Assembly (NCBI GenBank): GCA_963820375.1
Contig: CAWFZX010000030.1
Span: forward strand, 1 to 64,000
DNA length: 64,000 nucleotides
Source of the DNA: AWTP1-13 sp963820375
GTDB taxonomy: Bacteria > Pseudomonadota > Alphaproteobacteria > Rhizobiales > Hyphomicrobiaceae
Reading direction: 5' to 3'
The position numbers and the translations under genes were made by a program. The notes beneath the pieces were generated by a model that saw only the letters and a program-made list of their open reading frames with translations, made no database searches and was not told where the DNA came from. Positions 27,801-37,174 of this stretch are shown here, in pieces (position 1 is the stretch's first letter; each line of letters begins with the position of its first letter).

Positions 27801-27949
27801 TCTTGCGGATTGAGACAGGTTCGTGCTGCCAGCAACCGACGTCGAGCTCGCTAGGGGCTTTTCGTTCGGTTCCGCCCGCATGCGCTTCGACCGACAGCGC
27901 GAAGGTGGTGCCGCCCTGGCTGCGGCCACGCATGCCCGCCTTGGCGCAG

Positions 27950-28885
27950 CTAGTCTCGCCCAATCTGCATGAGATAGACGCTGTTGACCCAGCCTGTGAT
28001 CGCGCGATGTTGGATGGGACACCAAGCCGATACACATGACCCAACAATTTTGATGCCAGCTGCATCAGGGGGGATAGTGCCAACCACACTGTGGTCGGTC
28101 GATGGGCCGTTACGCACGTTGAGTACGTCGTCGTAGTCCACGCCCGCAACCCGGAAGGATGGAAGCGAGCGAGCTGGCTGTTCAATGGAACCACTGGATC
28201 GAAACGCGCTGGGGGGCTTCACGGGCACGGCCGCCAAGCGCAAAGAAGAGCTTGATTCTTCGCTTTTGGCCGGGGCGGCTGCCTGCGGCTTGGACGGGCG
28301 CTGGGAGACCTGAGCCTCGTCGGCAACGTCAACATCTGCTGGCACCGAATCGACCGGCCTTGGCAGTGACAATATTGCTGCTGCTGCGACTGCTGCTTGC
28401 GGCGCTGTCACTGTTGTCTTTGCAGCATTTGCTCTGGCCTCCTGCTGCCGACGGTCATCGGCTTCGGCAAGAGCACGCCCGACGCGGCCGACGATACTCG
28501 CGGTGCCTGCTTCCCCATCGTCACGATGCCAAAAAATGCGCGTGCCCTCCTGGCTCAGCCGCAGGCAGTGGACGGCGCCATCAAACCAGCGGCGCCACTT
28601 CTGGCAAAGTCTATTTGAGGAGATCCACCAGCTGCCGCGGTCGGTCGGTGATCCCAAGTGGTAGGCGAGCGCGCCCGCTTCGCCGGACATCCGTCCATCT
28701 TCCGCATAGGAGATTGGCAGCTTGGCGCCGAGAGGCGCGTCAACTTCAAAGACCGCACCAGCCACTGTTTTCTTGATTTCATCCCCAGTGAGAGCTGACG
28801 ACCCTGCCTGAGATTCCGTCGCCGCCAACACCAAAAGGAGGCCTAGAACGCGCCACAACATGCCTGCTCCCTTGCGAGCGAACAC
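27950..28885 (-). CDS. Secreted SH3-domain protein with DUF995-like N-terminus
   Basis: 311 aa. A signal peptide (LLLVLAATESQAG) precedes a domain at about 33-125 with TGDEIKKTVAGAVFEVDAPL, GEAGALAYHLGS and RGSWWISSNRLCQKW. This is the pattern of periplasmic Rhizobiales proteins in which a small beta domain with conserved Cys/Trp follows the signal. A low-complexity Ala/Pro/Ser linker (150-235) leads to a C-terminal bacterial SH3 domain (YDDVLNVRNGPSTDHSVVGT to the end), which usually binds peptidoglycan. Envelope location and wall association are inferred. No partner gene adjoins it. Confidence 0.75.
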   Translation of the reverse strand: MFARKGAGMLWRVLGLLLVLAATESQAGSSALTGDEIKKTVAGAVFEVDAPLGAKLPISYAEDGRMSGEAGALAYHLGSPTDRGSWWISSNRLCQKWRRWFDGAVHCLRLSQEGTRIFWHRDDGEAGTASIVGRVGRALAEADDRRQQEARANAAKTTVTAPQAAVAAAAILSLPRPVDSVPADVDVADEAQVSQRPSKPQAAAPAKSEESSSSLRLAAVPVKPPSAFRSSGSIEQPARSLPSFRVAGVDYDDVLNVRNGPSTDHSVVGTIPPDAAGIKIVGSCVSAWCPIQHRAITGWVNSVYLMQIGRD

Positions 28886-29201
28886 TGACCCATATGGTTC
28901 CGATTATTGGGAAGGAGTGTGGCAAGGGTCTCCTTTTTTTGCTGAACCAGTCGATTGGGCTGGCAGGCGACCTTGCAATAGCGGCCAAGATGCAGGCCGG
29001 GTGATAACAAAGGGCCTCGGGCTAGGAGTTGCCCAGCACAGCCCTCAACTCGGTCGGAGGAGGCTTGACCGGTGCTGCTCACATCGGCGATCGCGGACGC
29101 GTCCGGATCGAAAGAATTGGCCACCGCAAAGAGGGCATCGCTCGCCAGCGCCCGAGACCGCCCTTCAGCCCGACAGAAACGACGGGCCTGGTGACGGCCG
29201 C
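28886..29201. other. Intergenic region, no gene seen
   Basis: 316 nt between the SH3-protein gene and the response-regulator gene on the same strand. No motif-bearing frame and no clear terminator. Confidence 0.35.
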
Positions 29202-29675
29202 CTACGCAACAAGCTTGCTCAGGCCAAGTCTTAAGCGCTGTTCGGTGAGTGGCTTCTCAAGGAACCCAAGCGGCTGAATGGCCTCCGCCCGGCGGCGCGT
29301 CTGGGCATCGGTGTTCGCCGTCACGAATATGCTGCCGATGCCGAGGCGTCCAGCGATCTCATCAGCGGCACCGATTCCATCGCGCGAACCAATCAGGCGA
29401 ATATCCATCAGCACCACGTCGGGATGCTCTCGCTCGGCTAAGCTGACTGCCTGATCAGCGGACACGGCAACGGCGACGACGACATGGCCGAGGGCCTCCA
29501 GCAACCCTCTGGTATGCAGCGAAATGTAGAACTCATCCTCGACGATCAAGACGCGCAACGAACGCGTCTCCACTTTCGGCTCAGCGCCCTGCTCCGCAGG
29601 AGCTCCACCAGCTTGCGGAGCGGCCGCGGCCAGCCAAAGATGCACTGTGTCAGAGTGAGTTTGCGAATAGATCAT
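29202..29675 (-). CDS. Single-domain response regulator (REC)
   Basis: 157 aa. After a 38-residue low-complexity head, a receiver domain runs from 40 to 155: acidic pair E46-D47 (VLIVEDEFY), phosphoacceptor D91 (VVLMDIRL), T119 (IFVTANTD) and K141 (FLEKPL). There is no output domain. It overlaps the kinase gene by 4 nt (ATGA type), so the two are translationally coupled and the kinase is its cognate partner. Such stand-alone REC proteins after HWE kinases act as phosphate sinks or by protein contact. Confidence 0.9.
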   Translation of the reverse strand: MIYSQTHSDTVHLWLAAAAPQAGGAPAEQGAEPKVETRSLRVLIVEDEFYISLHTRGLLEALGHVVVAVAVSADQAVSLAEREHPDVVLMDIRLIGSRDGIGAADEIAGRLGIGSIFVTANTDAQTRRRAEAIQPLGFLEKPLTEQRLRLGLSKLVA

Positions 29676-31366
29676 GTCGTTGCTGCGGTGCCTAGTGCGG
29701 GCTCAGTGAGCACAAAGCTGCCCGGGATGTCCAGACGCCAATGGATGCCGTCGGGGTTGAAGTCAAGTTTTGCCGTGCCTTGCAGCGCCTGAGCGACGAG
29801 TTCAGTGATCACAAGGGAGCCAAAGCCCTGGCGCAGCGGGGCCTGCACGACGGGCCCGTTGCGTTCGACCCACTCGAGATAGACGCGACCGTCGGGTTGT
29901 GGGCCTCGCCAACTCACCACCACCTGTCCCTGAGGAGACGATAGGGCACCATGTTTATAGGCATTGGTCGCAAGTTCATGCAAAGCAAAGCCGATATTCT
30001 GCACAGCGTTAGCACTCAGAAACAAGGCGGGGCCGTCTAGCTGCACGCGGGGACCGACGCCGAGCAGATCCAGATGAGCCCGCACCAGATCGCTAAGCCA
30101 TGCTCCCTGCCAATTCTGGCGCAGCATGAGGTCCTGCGACTCTGCCAAGCCTTGGATGCGTTGGCTGAACTGCTCTACAAACTGGTCAACGGTGCCGCTC
30201 TGACGAGCGGTTTGCAACGCCATCCCCTTAACGACCGCAAGCTGGTTCTTCGAGCGATGCGCGAGTTCGCGCATCAAGAACGCCGAGTGCTCGTGCCGCA
30301 GTTGCAGTTCCGCTGAGGCGGCGCTTAATGCCGCGGTTAGCGAATTCGCCTCAAGCAGAGGGGATTTCAGCGGCTCGACGCGTTCGCCAAGCCCGACCGC
30401 TGCCGCCGCACGCGTGGCTGCGTCCAATGGGCGGGCCATGAGGCGGCCGAATAGGTAGGCGAGCGCCGCGCCCAGCGCCAGCGCTGTGCCAATCAATGCC
30501 GCAGCAAAGGTTTGTCCGCGCTTGCGCGATGCTTCGACATAGGACACCGGTACGGTCGCAGACACCAGCCAACCGGCAATTCGAGAGCGCACGGTCGCGC
30601 GCAGGATATTTGCTCCCGCCACGCTAGTCGCACGGAACGTGCCTTTCGCTGCCCGGCTGCTTTCCAACAGTTCCTTTGGCAGCGGCTTTCCCACGAATTC
30701 GGCATGCCGCTCGGAGCGCGCGAGAATGATGCCTTTGTTATCAGTGATGCCGGTGATCCACTGCGGTTCGAGACGTTGCCCTTTGAGCAGGGTCTCAAAG
30801 CGTGTGGCGTCGAGCGCCATGATCAGCACGTAACGGACGGCATCTCCTGCAAAAACCGGTACTTCGACATTGACGACGGGTTGCTGGGAAACGACGCCCA
30901 TGAACAAGTCAGAAATCTGCCTTTGCTTGGTGTCGAACACACGTTGCGCCGTCTCCGGATCTGAGGTGCGTGGTAATGGCGTACCGAACGGCGCCCGTGT
31001 ATTGAGCAGTTGCTGGTAGGTAGGGTCGATCAGCAATATGCCGGCTTTGTCACGCCTTAGCGCTTGGCTGGCTTGCTCGTGGAAGGCTGCAAAGTCGCCA
31101 CGCGCAAGCGCAGCGGATGTCGCCAGTGTCTCCAGCGTAATGGTGGCGCGATCAAGCTCGCGATCGATATCGCCACCCAGGTCCTGCGCGACCTGCAGGG
31201 CCCGACGCTCAATTTCTCGCTCCTCAAGACTGGCCATGCGATTCATGGCAAACACCGCCAGCGCCAGGAGAGGTAATGTCAGAGCGAGAGCGAATAGGCT
31301 GAGGAACGTGCGAATTCGCTGGGGCGGAACCCGGTTCATCAACAGTCGCGCTGGCGTGACGGGCAT
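29672..31366 (-). CDS. HWE/HisKA_2-type sensor histidine kinase
   Basis: 564 aa inner-membrane sensor. TM1 is at about 20-42 and TM2 at about 285-308. The roughly 240 residues between them look like a double-Cache periplasmic sensor domain (RRDKAGILLIDPTYQQLL, WITGITDNKGIILARSERH). A short HAMP-like linker leads to the dimerisation helix with phospho-accepting H370 in RELAHRSKNQLAVVKG, the HWE/HisKA_2 type. The ATPase N-box is HELATNAYKHGALS, N468. The C-terminal G-box (GFGSLVI) is intact. It pairs with the response regulator encoded by the overlapping downstream gene. The signal is unknown. Confidence 0.9.
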   Translation of the reverse strand: MPVTPARLLMNRVPPQRIRTFLSLFALALTLPLLALAVFAMNRMASLEEREIERRALQVAQDLGGDIDRELDRATITLETLATSAALARGDFAAFHEQASQALRRDKAGILLIDPTYQQLLNTRAPFGTPLPRTSDPETAQRVFDTKQRQISDLFMGVVSQQPVVNVEVPVFAGDAVRYVLIMALDATRFETLLKGQRLEPQWITGITDNKGIILARSERHAEFVGKPLPKELLESSRAAKGTFRATSVAGANILRATVRSRIAGWLVSATVPVSYVEASRKRGQTFAAALIGTALALGAALAYLFGRLMARPLDAATRAAAAVGLGERVEPLKSPLLEANSLTAALSAASAELQLRHEHSAFLMRELAHRSKNQLAVVKGMALQTARQSGTVDQFVEQFSQRIQGLAESQDLMLRQNWQGAWLSDLVRAHLDLLGVGPRVQLDGPALFLSANAVQNIGFALHELATNAYKHGALSSPQGQVVVSWRGPQPDGRVYLEWVERNGPVVQAPLRQGFGSLVITELVAQALQGTAKLDFNPDGIHWRLDIPGSFVLTEPALGTAATT

Positions 31367-31692
31367 GAGGTGGGTGGGACCAATGGGGGAGGAAGCGAGT
31401 AAGTCAGCGCGAAATGACTTGTGTCAAGACGGGAGCGACTTTCTAGTCCAGATCCGCGCCCGGCCCTGGGTGTGGCCTAAGCTGCGTCATGGATACGTAT
31501 CACGCAAGCCGGTGACGGGTACCGAACCGTGCCTGCCCTGGGCAAAGAACCAAAGCGCGTCGTGACGGCTGTAGGTCATTTACCATACGCAGGTTGCCGC
31601 TCGAAGTTGGCGGCGAGCGGGAAAGCGGGACACATTTTCGTCGCTATTGTCGACTGCGGTCCTCACAGTGCGCCTCCAACCAGGGAGGAAGG
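31367..31692. other. Divergent promoter region, no gene seen
   Basis: 326 nt between the kinase gene and the small gene at 31693. Presumed to carry both promoters; no clear operator found. Confidence 0.35.
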
Positions 31693-31968
31693 ATGGTTAT
31701 CTATCTGTTCAGAGACAAAAATAACGACGACATCTTCGCATTTTCGACAGACGTGACCGGGCACAGCATCCCGCCCGCGGCAGCAAGTACCGAGTGGATG
31801 TTCATCGAAGCCCTCGACACGCTGAAATTCCCCGAGCCGTGGGACATGGATGATTTTCAGTACGTTCTCGACCACCTGCAGGCGGATGGCTTCTACCTGT
31901 TCCAAGGCGAGTTCATCGAGCCTGCGCCTTTGCGGAGCTCGAAACCGGCGCGACTGGCTCGCCACTAG
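31693..31968 (+). CDS. Small conserved hypothetical protein
   Basis: 91 aa cytoplasmic protein starting MVIYLFRDKNNDDIFAFSTD. The order FRD, FSTDVTGHSIP, EWMFIEALDTL, DFQYVLDHLQADGFYLFQG is a recognisable Rhizobiales family of about 80-90 residues, without a known role as far as I recall. The ATG at 31693 has GGGAGGAAGG directly upstream, which decides the start; an in-frame ATG 99 nt earlier is unlikely. Confidence 0.75.
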   Translation: MVIYLFRDKNNDDIFAFSTDVTGHSIPPAAASTEWMFIEALDTLKFPEPWDMDDFQYVLDHLQADGFYLFQGEFIEPAPLRSSKPARLARH

Positions 31969-32080
31969 ACGCTGGCGTCCTTAGCGAACAGACACTGCCG
32001 CAAACCACGCCTTTCTGAGCTGGCGGGAGAGATGACGTTCACCGCACCGGTGGCGATGCGGCGCAGATCCGCCTGAGCCT

Positions 32081-32209
32081 CTATTTCTTGCCTTTGACAG
32101 GCGTCAGCTTTGCATCAGTCATTTGGTATACTTTGTAGGCGGTGTACGAACTCGACGTCGCTGCGACAGCCGTGAGGCCAAGAACGAGTAGTACCATCCA
32201 GTGGGGCAC
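32081..32209 (-). CDS. Possible small membrane protein (42 aa)
   Basis: GTG start with a very good GGAGG site 5 nt upstream. The peptide (MPHWMVLLVLGLTAVAAT, then SSSYTAYKVYQ and a lysine-rich end) is a single N-terminal membrane helix followed by a short basic tail. No family recognised. The strong Shine-Dalgarno sequence and the sensible helix are the only evidence. Confidence 0.5.
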   Translation of the reverse strand: MPHWMVLLVLGLTAVAATSSSYTAYKVYQMTDAKLTPVKGKK

Positions 32210-32494
32210 GGGGTCCTCCTAATGTCGGTGTCCTGTCTGGCTCGTCAGCGGCGGGGCGTGTTGCAGGTCAAGAACGATCCAGATCCTGATCACAGGCTCG
32301 CACCTATAAGGCTTTGCCAAACGTGGATCAAACCCTTCTCCGCAACACCGGCGCCAGAACTTGCATGACGAGAAGACGCACGGCATTGGAGCCAAACTGG
32401 GACGCCTTGGTTGGGTTTGAAGAACGCGTCTCACTCCTCTTGGCTGCGACGCCAAAGCGGCCATCGATCGCCGGCAAACCCCACATTCCGCCCG

Positions 32495-33499
32495 TCACTT
32501 TGAGTTTGCAACGTCCAGCAGCGTTTGCACAACTTCGAGCAGCATGCTCTCCGTCTGTGGACTGAGCGCGAAATATTCCTTCCATGCGGTCTGCTGTGCC
32601 AAGCGCAACCAGGCAAGATAGTCTTGATGAGTGAACTTGTGATATTTGGCGCCAGCGCGAGTAAATGTTTCAATGAATTTTTTCTCGGCGTCCTTTTGCG
32701 TACCAACAAAATAACCCTCCGAAACCTCGGCGGCAGCCTCGAAGGCCTCTTGCTCGGCCTCCGACAAACCGTCCCAAACGGCTTTCGAGATCAGCAAAGG
32801 CGTCGCAAACATCCAAATGCCTGGACTACCGGCCGTGAAGTATTTGGCATGCTCATAAATCTTTGCCGAAACAAACGTCTCATATGATGTCAGTGTCCCA
32901 TCCAGTTTGCCCGCCTGCATGGCGGCGTAAAGTTCGTTCGAGGTAAGATCGACGGGAGTTGCGCCAGCCTTGCTGAGCATCAGATCAAACAACGGGTCGC
33001 CACCGCGCAACCGCAATCCCTTGACCGTCTCCGGCCCAGCGATTTCGCGATTTCGCGTGGCGAATCCTCCCGGTACCCACCACCAGGCAAGGATGTGGAC
33101 ACCATTCGCGTTGGCGATCGCCTGCAGCTGATCCGAGACCTTGGAATTTTTCAGTGCCCGCGCTGCATCAACGCTCGGAAACAGGCCCGGCAAGACTGCG
33201 AGCGAGAATTCGGGGATCTTTTTCACGGCATAGGGGAGCGGATACACGCTCATCTCGAGTTTTGCCGATTGCAGTGCGTCGAATTGCTGCTCGGCCTTCA
33301 TCTTCAACGACAACTGTGGGTGAATTTGAAATGATATCCCGGGAAGACGCGATTGAACTTCACGGACAAAGATGCGCGCGGCACGATCACGGGCATCGAT
33401 TTCGGCGGGCCATTGATGTGAGATATTGAATTCCCTGGCCAAGGCAGGTTCGGCCGATAGCACCAGAAGCGTTGCGAACAAGACGAATAAGATACGCAT
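32495..33499 (-). CDS. TRAP transporter solute-binding protein, DctP family (orphan)
   Basis: 334 aa from the ATG at 33499 (MRILFVLFATLLVLSAEPALA signal) behind GAGGGAGCG. The mature protein has DctP features: FNISHQWPAEIDARDRAARIF, a first lobe with QLSLKMKAEQQFDALQSAKLE, the WWVPGGFATRNREI segment, and the ligand-carboxylate arginine region GLRLRGGDPLFDLM. It would deliver an organic acid to a DctQM sodium symporter, but no such permease gene adjoins it (the fused permease at 58670 belongs to the TAXI class). It is therefore an orphan binding protein or serves a distant permease. Confidence 0.87.
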   Translation of the reverse strand: MRILFVLFATLLVLSAEPALAREFNISHQWPAEIDARDRAARIFVREVQSRLPGISFQIHPQLSLKMKAEQQFDALQSAKLEMSVYPLPYAVKKIPEFSLAVLPGLFPSVDAARALKNSKVSDQLQAIANANGVHILAWWWVPGGFATRNREIAGPETVKGLRLRGGDPLFDLMLSKAGATPVDLTSNELYAAMQAGKLDGTLTSYETFVSAKIYEHAKYFTAGSPGIWMFATPLLISKAVWDGLSEAEQEAFEAAAEVSEGYFVGTQKDAEKKFIETFTRAGAKYHKFTHQDYLAWLRLAQQTAWKEYFALSPQTESMLLEVVQTLLDVANSK

Positions 33500-33978
33500 G
33501 ACGCGCTCCCTCTGTCGCTTATCCCGCCCACCGAGCAACATTCCAGCCTTTCATGTCAGACTCTGGGCAGTATGGGGTCGGCGTATCCTGGGGCAAGATA
33601 AGCTGGGCAGAGCCAGAACCACGCGACCGCCTTTTGTGACGTGGCCGAATAGCGGCGCCGCCCCGCCCCTCAGGATATTGCCCTGCGCTCCAACACGTCA
33701 TGATCAAGTGTTTGGTGAGGCGGTCGCCGAGCCCGCGAGGTTGTTGGTTGCGTTGCCGATACCTTCGCCCGCCATTGCCAGCCAGGAATTGCGGCCCAGC
33801 AACGACTTAGCTGTGCAGTCGGCCAAATCATTGCCGCCGGCGTCGCTGCTTGCGGGCACCCCGCGTGCATCCCATGGGCACAGCAGAATGGCGGCGGGAA
33901 GTGCTGCCAGCGCCTTAGCGCTGGCGGCCAAGGCGCGAGACGGCAGTCCGTGGTCCTGCCGCCATGAACGCTAAGCCG
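33500..33978. other. Intergenic region upstream of the DctP gene
   Basis: 479 nt. A minus-strand frame at 33704-33931 has an alanine-rich, signal-like beginning but lacks an ATG and a ribosome-binding site, so I do not call it. Otherwise nothing seen. Confidence 0.35.
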
Positions 33979-34137
33979 TCACTTCTTCACGCATTTGCTG
34001 GTTTTGTCGTCCCACTTCATGTCCTTAGCCTTCATGCAGTCGGCTTTTGTTTTCGGCGCGTCCTTCATTTGCGCGGACACCGGAGCAGCAAAAGCAACGC
34101 TGAGAGCCAAGGCGATCGCTGACAAGGTGATCTTCAT
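33979..34137 (-). CDS. Small secreted two-cysteine protein (52 aa)
   Basis: MKITLSALALALSVAFA-type signal peptide (actual start MKITLSAIALALSVAFAAP), then a mature part of about 29 residues with KADCMKAKDMKWDDKTSKCV, two cysteines flanking a Lys/Trp core. An AAGGAG site stands 7 nt before the ATG. Tiny exported K-x-x-C...M-K-W-D...C-V proteins are common in Rhizobiales. The function is unknown; a single disulfide is likely. Confidence 0.65.
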   Translation of the reverse strand: MKITLSAIALALSVAFAAPVSAQMKDAPKTKADCMKAKDMKWDDKTSKCVKK

Positions 34138-34406
34138 GGGTTTACTCCTTGGGTGGGCCCCGGCGGGCTTGGTTATTTAGCACCCAGCAAGCGGAAAAAT
34201 ATGGCGACGTGCGCGAGACGGCTCCAGAACTCCTGAGTTGGCAGCCAAGTCCTTGGTGCCCTGCAGACGATTTTCCATGTCGCATATGGCACAGCAACGA
34301 ACTCAGCTGACTCTGGGGCGGCAGCTTGGTCCCGCGGCGCCGGCTTGACACCGCGATCCTGCGCGACTGCCGCTCGCTGCTGCACGACAAGAATGGATCT
34401 CCTCGG

Positions 34407-34538
34407 TCACGTTGACGTGGGGGGCGCTCCCTTGCGACGTCGGGCAACGGCACGGTTTTCCTGCCACCAGAGGTATAGCAGCATCAGCACAAGCAAAGCC
34501 GTAAACCCAACGAAACAAATAGCCATGACGCGGTACAT
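34407..34538 (-). CDS. Possible small membrane protein (43 aa)
   Basis: The peptide MYRVMAICFVGFTALLVLML, then LYLWWQENRAVARRRKGAP, has one long membrane helix ending in a Trp pair and a strongly basic cytoplasmic tail, an arrangement of real single-pass proteins. The ribosome-binding site is weak (AGGGGCC). No family recognised. Confidence 0.45.
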   Translation of the reverse strand: MYRVMAICFVGFTALLVLMLLYLWWQENRAVARRRKGAPPTST

Positions 34539-34762
34539 GAGGTGGCCCCTGCCGGATCGGTTGCCTGCCCCACACCCTACCGCAATCGGGCAGCAAAAAC
34601 CGCAAATTTCAAGCCAAGGCTATGTCCGCGTGCAATGACGAGGCCGCCGGGCTTGGCGCTACCCGCAACCCGGCAGGGCCTCTCTCTGGAGCGATTAGGC
34701 AGCGGGTCCACTTCCCTCAGCGGTCGGATCGTCTCGCCTGCACCCGGCCCTGGGCACATCGG

Positions 34763-36424
34763 CTAAGGCTGGGAGGAGCGGGCAAGCGTTCTACGGGGCC
34801 CGAGGAGGACGTCAGTGACCTCCGCGGAGAACCGTTTACGGTGCCCATTGATGATCACGCCTTCGGAGCCCTGCGGATCGGCCTGGGCGGGGGGTAAGCC
34901 GTGCGCGACCAGCGCCTCGGCACTGCCTAACCAATCACCGCCAGCGACCGGGGCGTTGCATGAAGCCCAGGACAAGGTGCCGCAAACATTATCGCCGTAG
35001 CCGTGCTCCTCCTTCCAGCTGGCACCGTGCTGGAGCAGAAATCGGGTGAGTTCAGCATCGCCACGAAATACCGCATGGTTCAGCGCAGACGCGTTCCAAT
35101 CACCGCCTCGGATGGCGATTGGCCAGCCAAGCTCAACCATCAGCATCACCGCCGCATTGCAGCCTTGGGCCGCCAACTCCGGCAACAAGCGCAGTTGAGT
35201 TTTGCTCAGCGCGGCTGGGAGCTCGGGATGCCGCCACTTGATGCACCGGGCGGTGGCTTCATCGCCTTCCGCACAGGCGGCAATGAACCGCTCCGCATCG
35301 GCGATGTGCTCAGGACTGTCGGTCCGGCGCAACAAGCCGGCAACTTCGGGCAGCGCAAACCGCCGAGCCAGGGTATAGGCGCTTGCACCATCCGGGGTCC
35401 GCGCCGAAGGATCGGCCCCGGCCTCCAGCAGAGCCGAGATATGTGCCGCCGATCGCCGCCGTCGGATCGCCCATAGCAGCGGCGAACCCCAGTCCGCCGT
35501 CGGCGGCCCTGGCGGCGGTTCATTGGGGTCAGCACCGTACAACAGCAACAGCCGGAGTGCATCGATGTTGTCGAGATCCAGCGCGCGGTAGAAGGCGTTG
35601 GTGCCGACGATACGCGCGCCGGCTGCCAATAGGTGGCGCGTGCATTGGAGGTTCTCCAAGGAGTGATAGAGAGATTCTCCGTCGTTCGGATCCGCACCGG
35701 CATCCAGCAGCATCTTGGTCAGGTCCGCGTCGTGGTTCTGCCCGGCGGCACCATAGAGGGCCGATAGCGGGAACAGCGCAGACGGCTCGCGCAATGAAGC
35801 CGGCGCCAAGCGACTGCCGACAGCCTGATTAGGGTCCGCACCCGCCTGCAACAAGAAGCGGGCAGAGGCGTGTAAGCGATCGCGAAAGCCCGCAAGGCGC
35901 AATAGACTGGAATGCGCCACGGCAACGAGCGGCGGCAGATTGAGAGGTCCACCGGGACGCTTGAGCCATCCCGGCTCGCTGACACTGGCTTGGCGAAGGA
36001 TCGCCTCCTCGCCGATGGCGCAGGCGAGGTAGGGGTCGCTGCCTAGCAGGCCGTGGCTCTCCGCGAGTATGCGTGCAGCCACCAGCGGCCGTGCCTGGCT
36101 TTCTCCACCTGCAATGTCTGCGGCGTAGGCCAGGCGCAACCAAGCAAGCAGCGATGGCGTGCCATCGGTGGGGCTTTCGCTGCGCGCTGCAACAAAGCTT
36201 TGCAAATCCGCCCAGGTCGCAAATCCGTATTCGCGGGCAAGGCACCACTGTGCCTCGTGCAGCCGGAGATTGGTGAGCTCAGGGTTGTCTTTGCCGACGA
36301 CAGCGAACAGGCCGTCGCGCAGACGGCTGACGGCAGCGGGATCGCCATTTCGATAGCCAGCAAGCAGGTCCTTTGCCTGCTTCGTCAATTGGCTGAGATT
36401 GGGCTGGTCGGGAAGCTGATTCAC
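34763..36424 (-). CDS. Ankyrin-repeat protein
   Basis: 553 aa starting at the GTG at 36424, which has a GGAGG site 5 nt upstream and yields the family's normal beginning NQLPDQPNLSQLTKQAKDLL. The N-terminal helical head (to about residue 90, including FATWADLQSFV) is followed by a long array of ankyrin units, many with the signature RFLLQAGADPNQ, KMLLDAGADPND, LLLLYGADPNE, ALLEAGADPSAR and RFLLQHGASW. It is cytoplasmic by sequence, with no signal peptide. The role is probably protein binding; this head-plus-ankyrin architecture is widespread in soil bacteria and uncharacterised. The C-terminal stretch has IINGHRKRFSAEVTDVL. Not in an operon. Confidence 0.85.
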   Translation of the reverse strand: MNQLPDQPNLSQLTKQAKDLLAGYRNGDPAAVSRLRDGLFAVVGKDNPELTNLRLHEAQWCLAREYGFATWADLQSFVAARSESPTDGTPSLLAWLRLAYAADIAGGESQARPLVAARILAESHGLLGSDPYLACAIGEEAILRQASVSEPGWLKRPGGPLNLPPLVAVAHSSLLRLAGFRDRLHASARFLLQAGADPNQAVGSRLAPASLREPSALFPLSALYGAAGQNHDADLTKMLLDAGADPNDGESLYHSLENLQCTRHLLAAGARIVGTNAFYRALDLDNIDALRLLLLYGADPNEPPPGPPTADWGSPLLWAIRRRRSAAHISALLEAGADPSARTPDGASAYTLARRFALPEVAGLLRRTDSPEHIADAERFIAACAEGDEATARCIKWRHPELPAALSKTQLRLLPELAAQGCNAAVMLMVELGWPIAIRGGDWNASALNHAVFRGDAELTRFLLQHGASWKEEHGYGDNVCGTLSWASCNAPVAGGDWLGSAEALVAHGLPPAQADPQGSEGVIINGHRKRFSAEVTDVLLGPRRTLARSSQP

Positions 36425-36766
36425 CTGGACCTCCGTGCGTGACACCGCCGACGAGCCGCGGTTTCGGCCACACCAAGGTTGAGTTGTTGCGATTACAAGG
36501 GCAAGTGGGTTCAATCCTGCCCGCCGGGTCGGGCTACGGCTTGTTCCGCCGGTGGGCGATGACGGCACATCCGTGCGAGGCGTCAACGTTCTGTCAGCCA
36601 GCATCTGGCAAGAGGCCCACGACCAGCAGGTCCTTTCTGCTGCCTAACCACTGTCGTGATGCCGCCACCAACCCGGTGATTGCCGGTGCCGTCAACGATC
36701 GTTGCCGCTGCGTTTTCCACCTCGCCGCAGATCCGGCGACAGCGCATTTGCTCCCGTGCCACTTGA
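36425..36766. other. Intergenic region, no gene seen
   Basis: 342 nt between the ankyrin gene and the end of the RTX gene, both on the minus strand. If the RTX frame is broken, its missing 3' part should lie here, but I could not recognise one. Confidence 0.35.
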
Positions 36767-37174
36767 CTACATTGGCGTACGCCTCTGTTGGCCGCACGCG
36801 CCAGACGAACAGGCGCCGGGGCGTGCGGACGCTATCGGCGCGCCACCGCTTGGGGCCTGGCGTGCCTGTTCTTGCAGAGACCAACTGGCGATCTTGTCGC
36901 CTGTTTCTCCCGACGCGAAATCGGCAATGACGTCGTAGCCGGAAATGGTTCCGACGCGGTTCCCTGCAATCGTCAGCACGCTGTCGCCAGCTTGGAAAGC
37001 AAAAAGATCGCTCCCGGCGCCGCCGCTGAGCCTGTCCGCGCCCGTGCTGCCGGTCAGAGTATCGGCAGCATCTGCACCGTTCAAAGTATCCGCACCCGCC
37101 GCGCCACCAATCGTATCGGCGTCGGAAGTACCATTGAGCAGGTCGCTGCCGCTTGTTCCAGTGAAGATCGCCAT
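36767..37174 (-). CDS. Short RTX (calcium-binding repeat) protein, perhaps truncated
   Basis: 135 aa from the ATG behind GAAGGTGTC. Residues 3-60 are about six degenerate RTX nonapeptides of the form G-x-x-x-[SA]-D-x-L-x-G (GTSGSDLLNG, GADTLNG, GADRLSGGAGSDLF). They are followed by a typical RTX-tail element YDVIADFASGETGDKI. After that the sequence becomes a proline/arginine/cysteine-rich tail unlike the family, suggesting a frameshift near residue 98. RTX proteins are normally exported by type I secretion with a C-terminal signal, which is not recognisable here. No type I exporter is nearby. Confidence 0.65.
   Translation of the reverse strand: MAIFTGTSGSDLLNGTSDADTIGGAAGADTLNGADAADTLTGSTGADRLSGGAGSDLFAFQAGDSVLTIAGNRVGTISGYDVIADFASGETGDKIASWSLQEQARQAPSGGAPIASARPGACSSGACGQQRRTPM

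Noticed and set aside
33704..33931. Minus-strand frame with an alanine-rich, signal-like start
   Set aside because: It begins only at a TTG without a Shine-Dalgarno sequence and has no family pattern.
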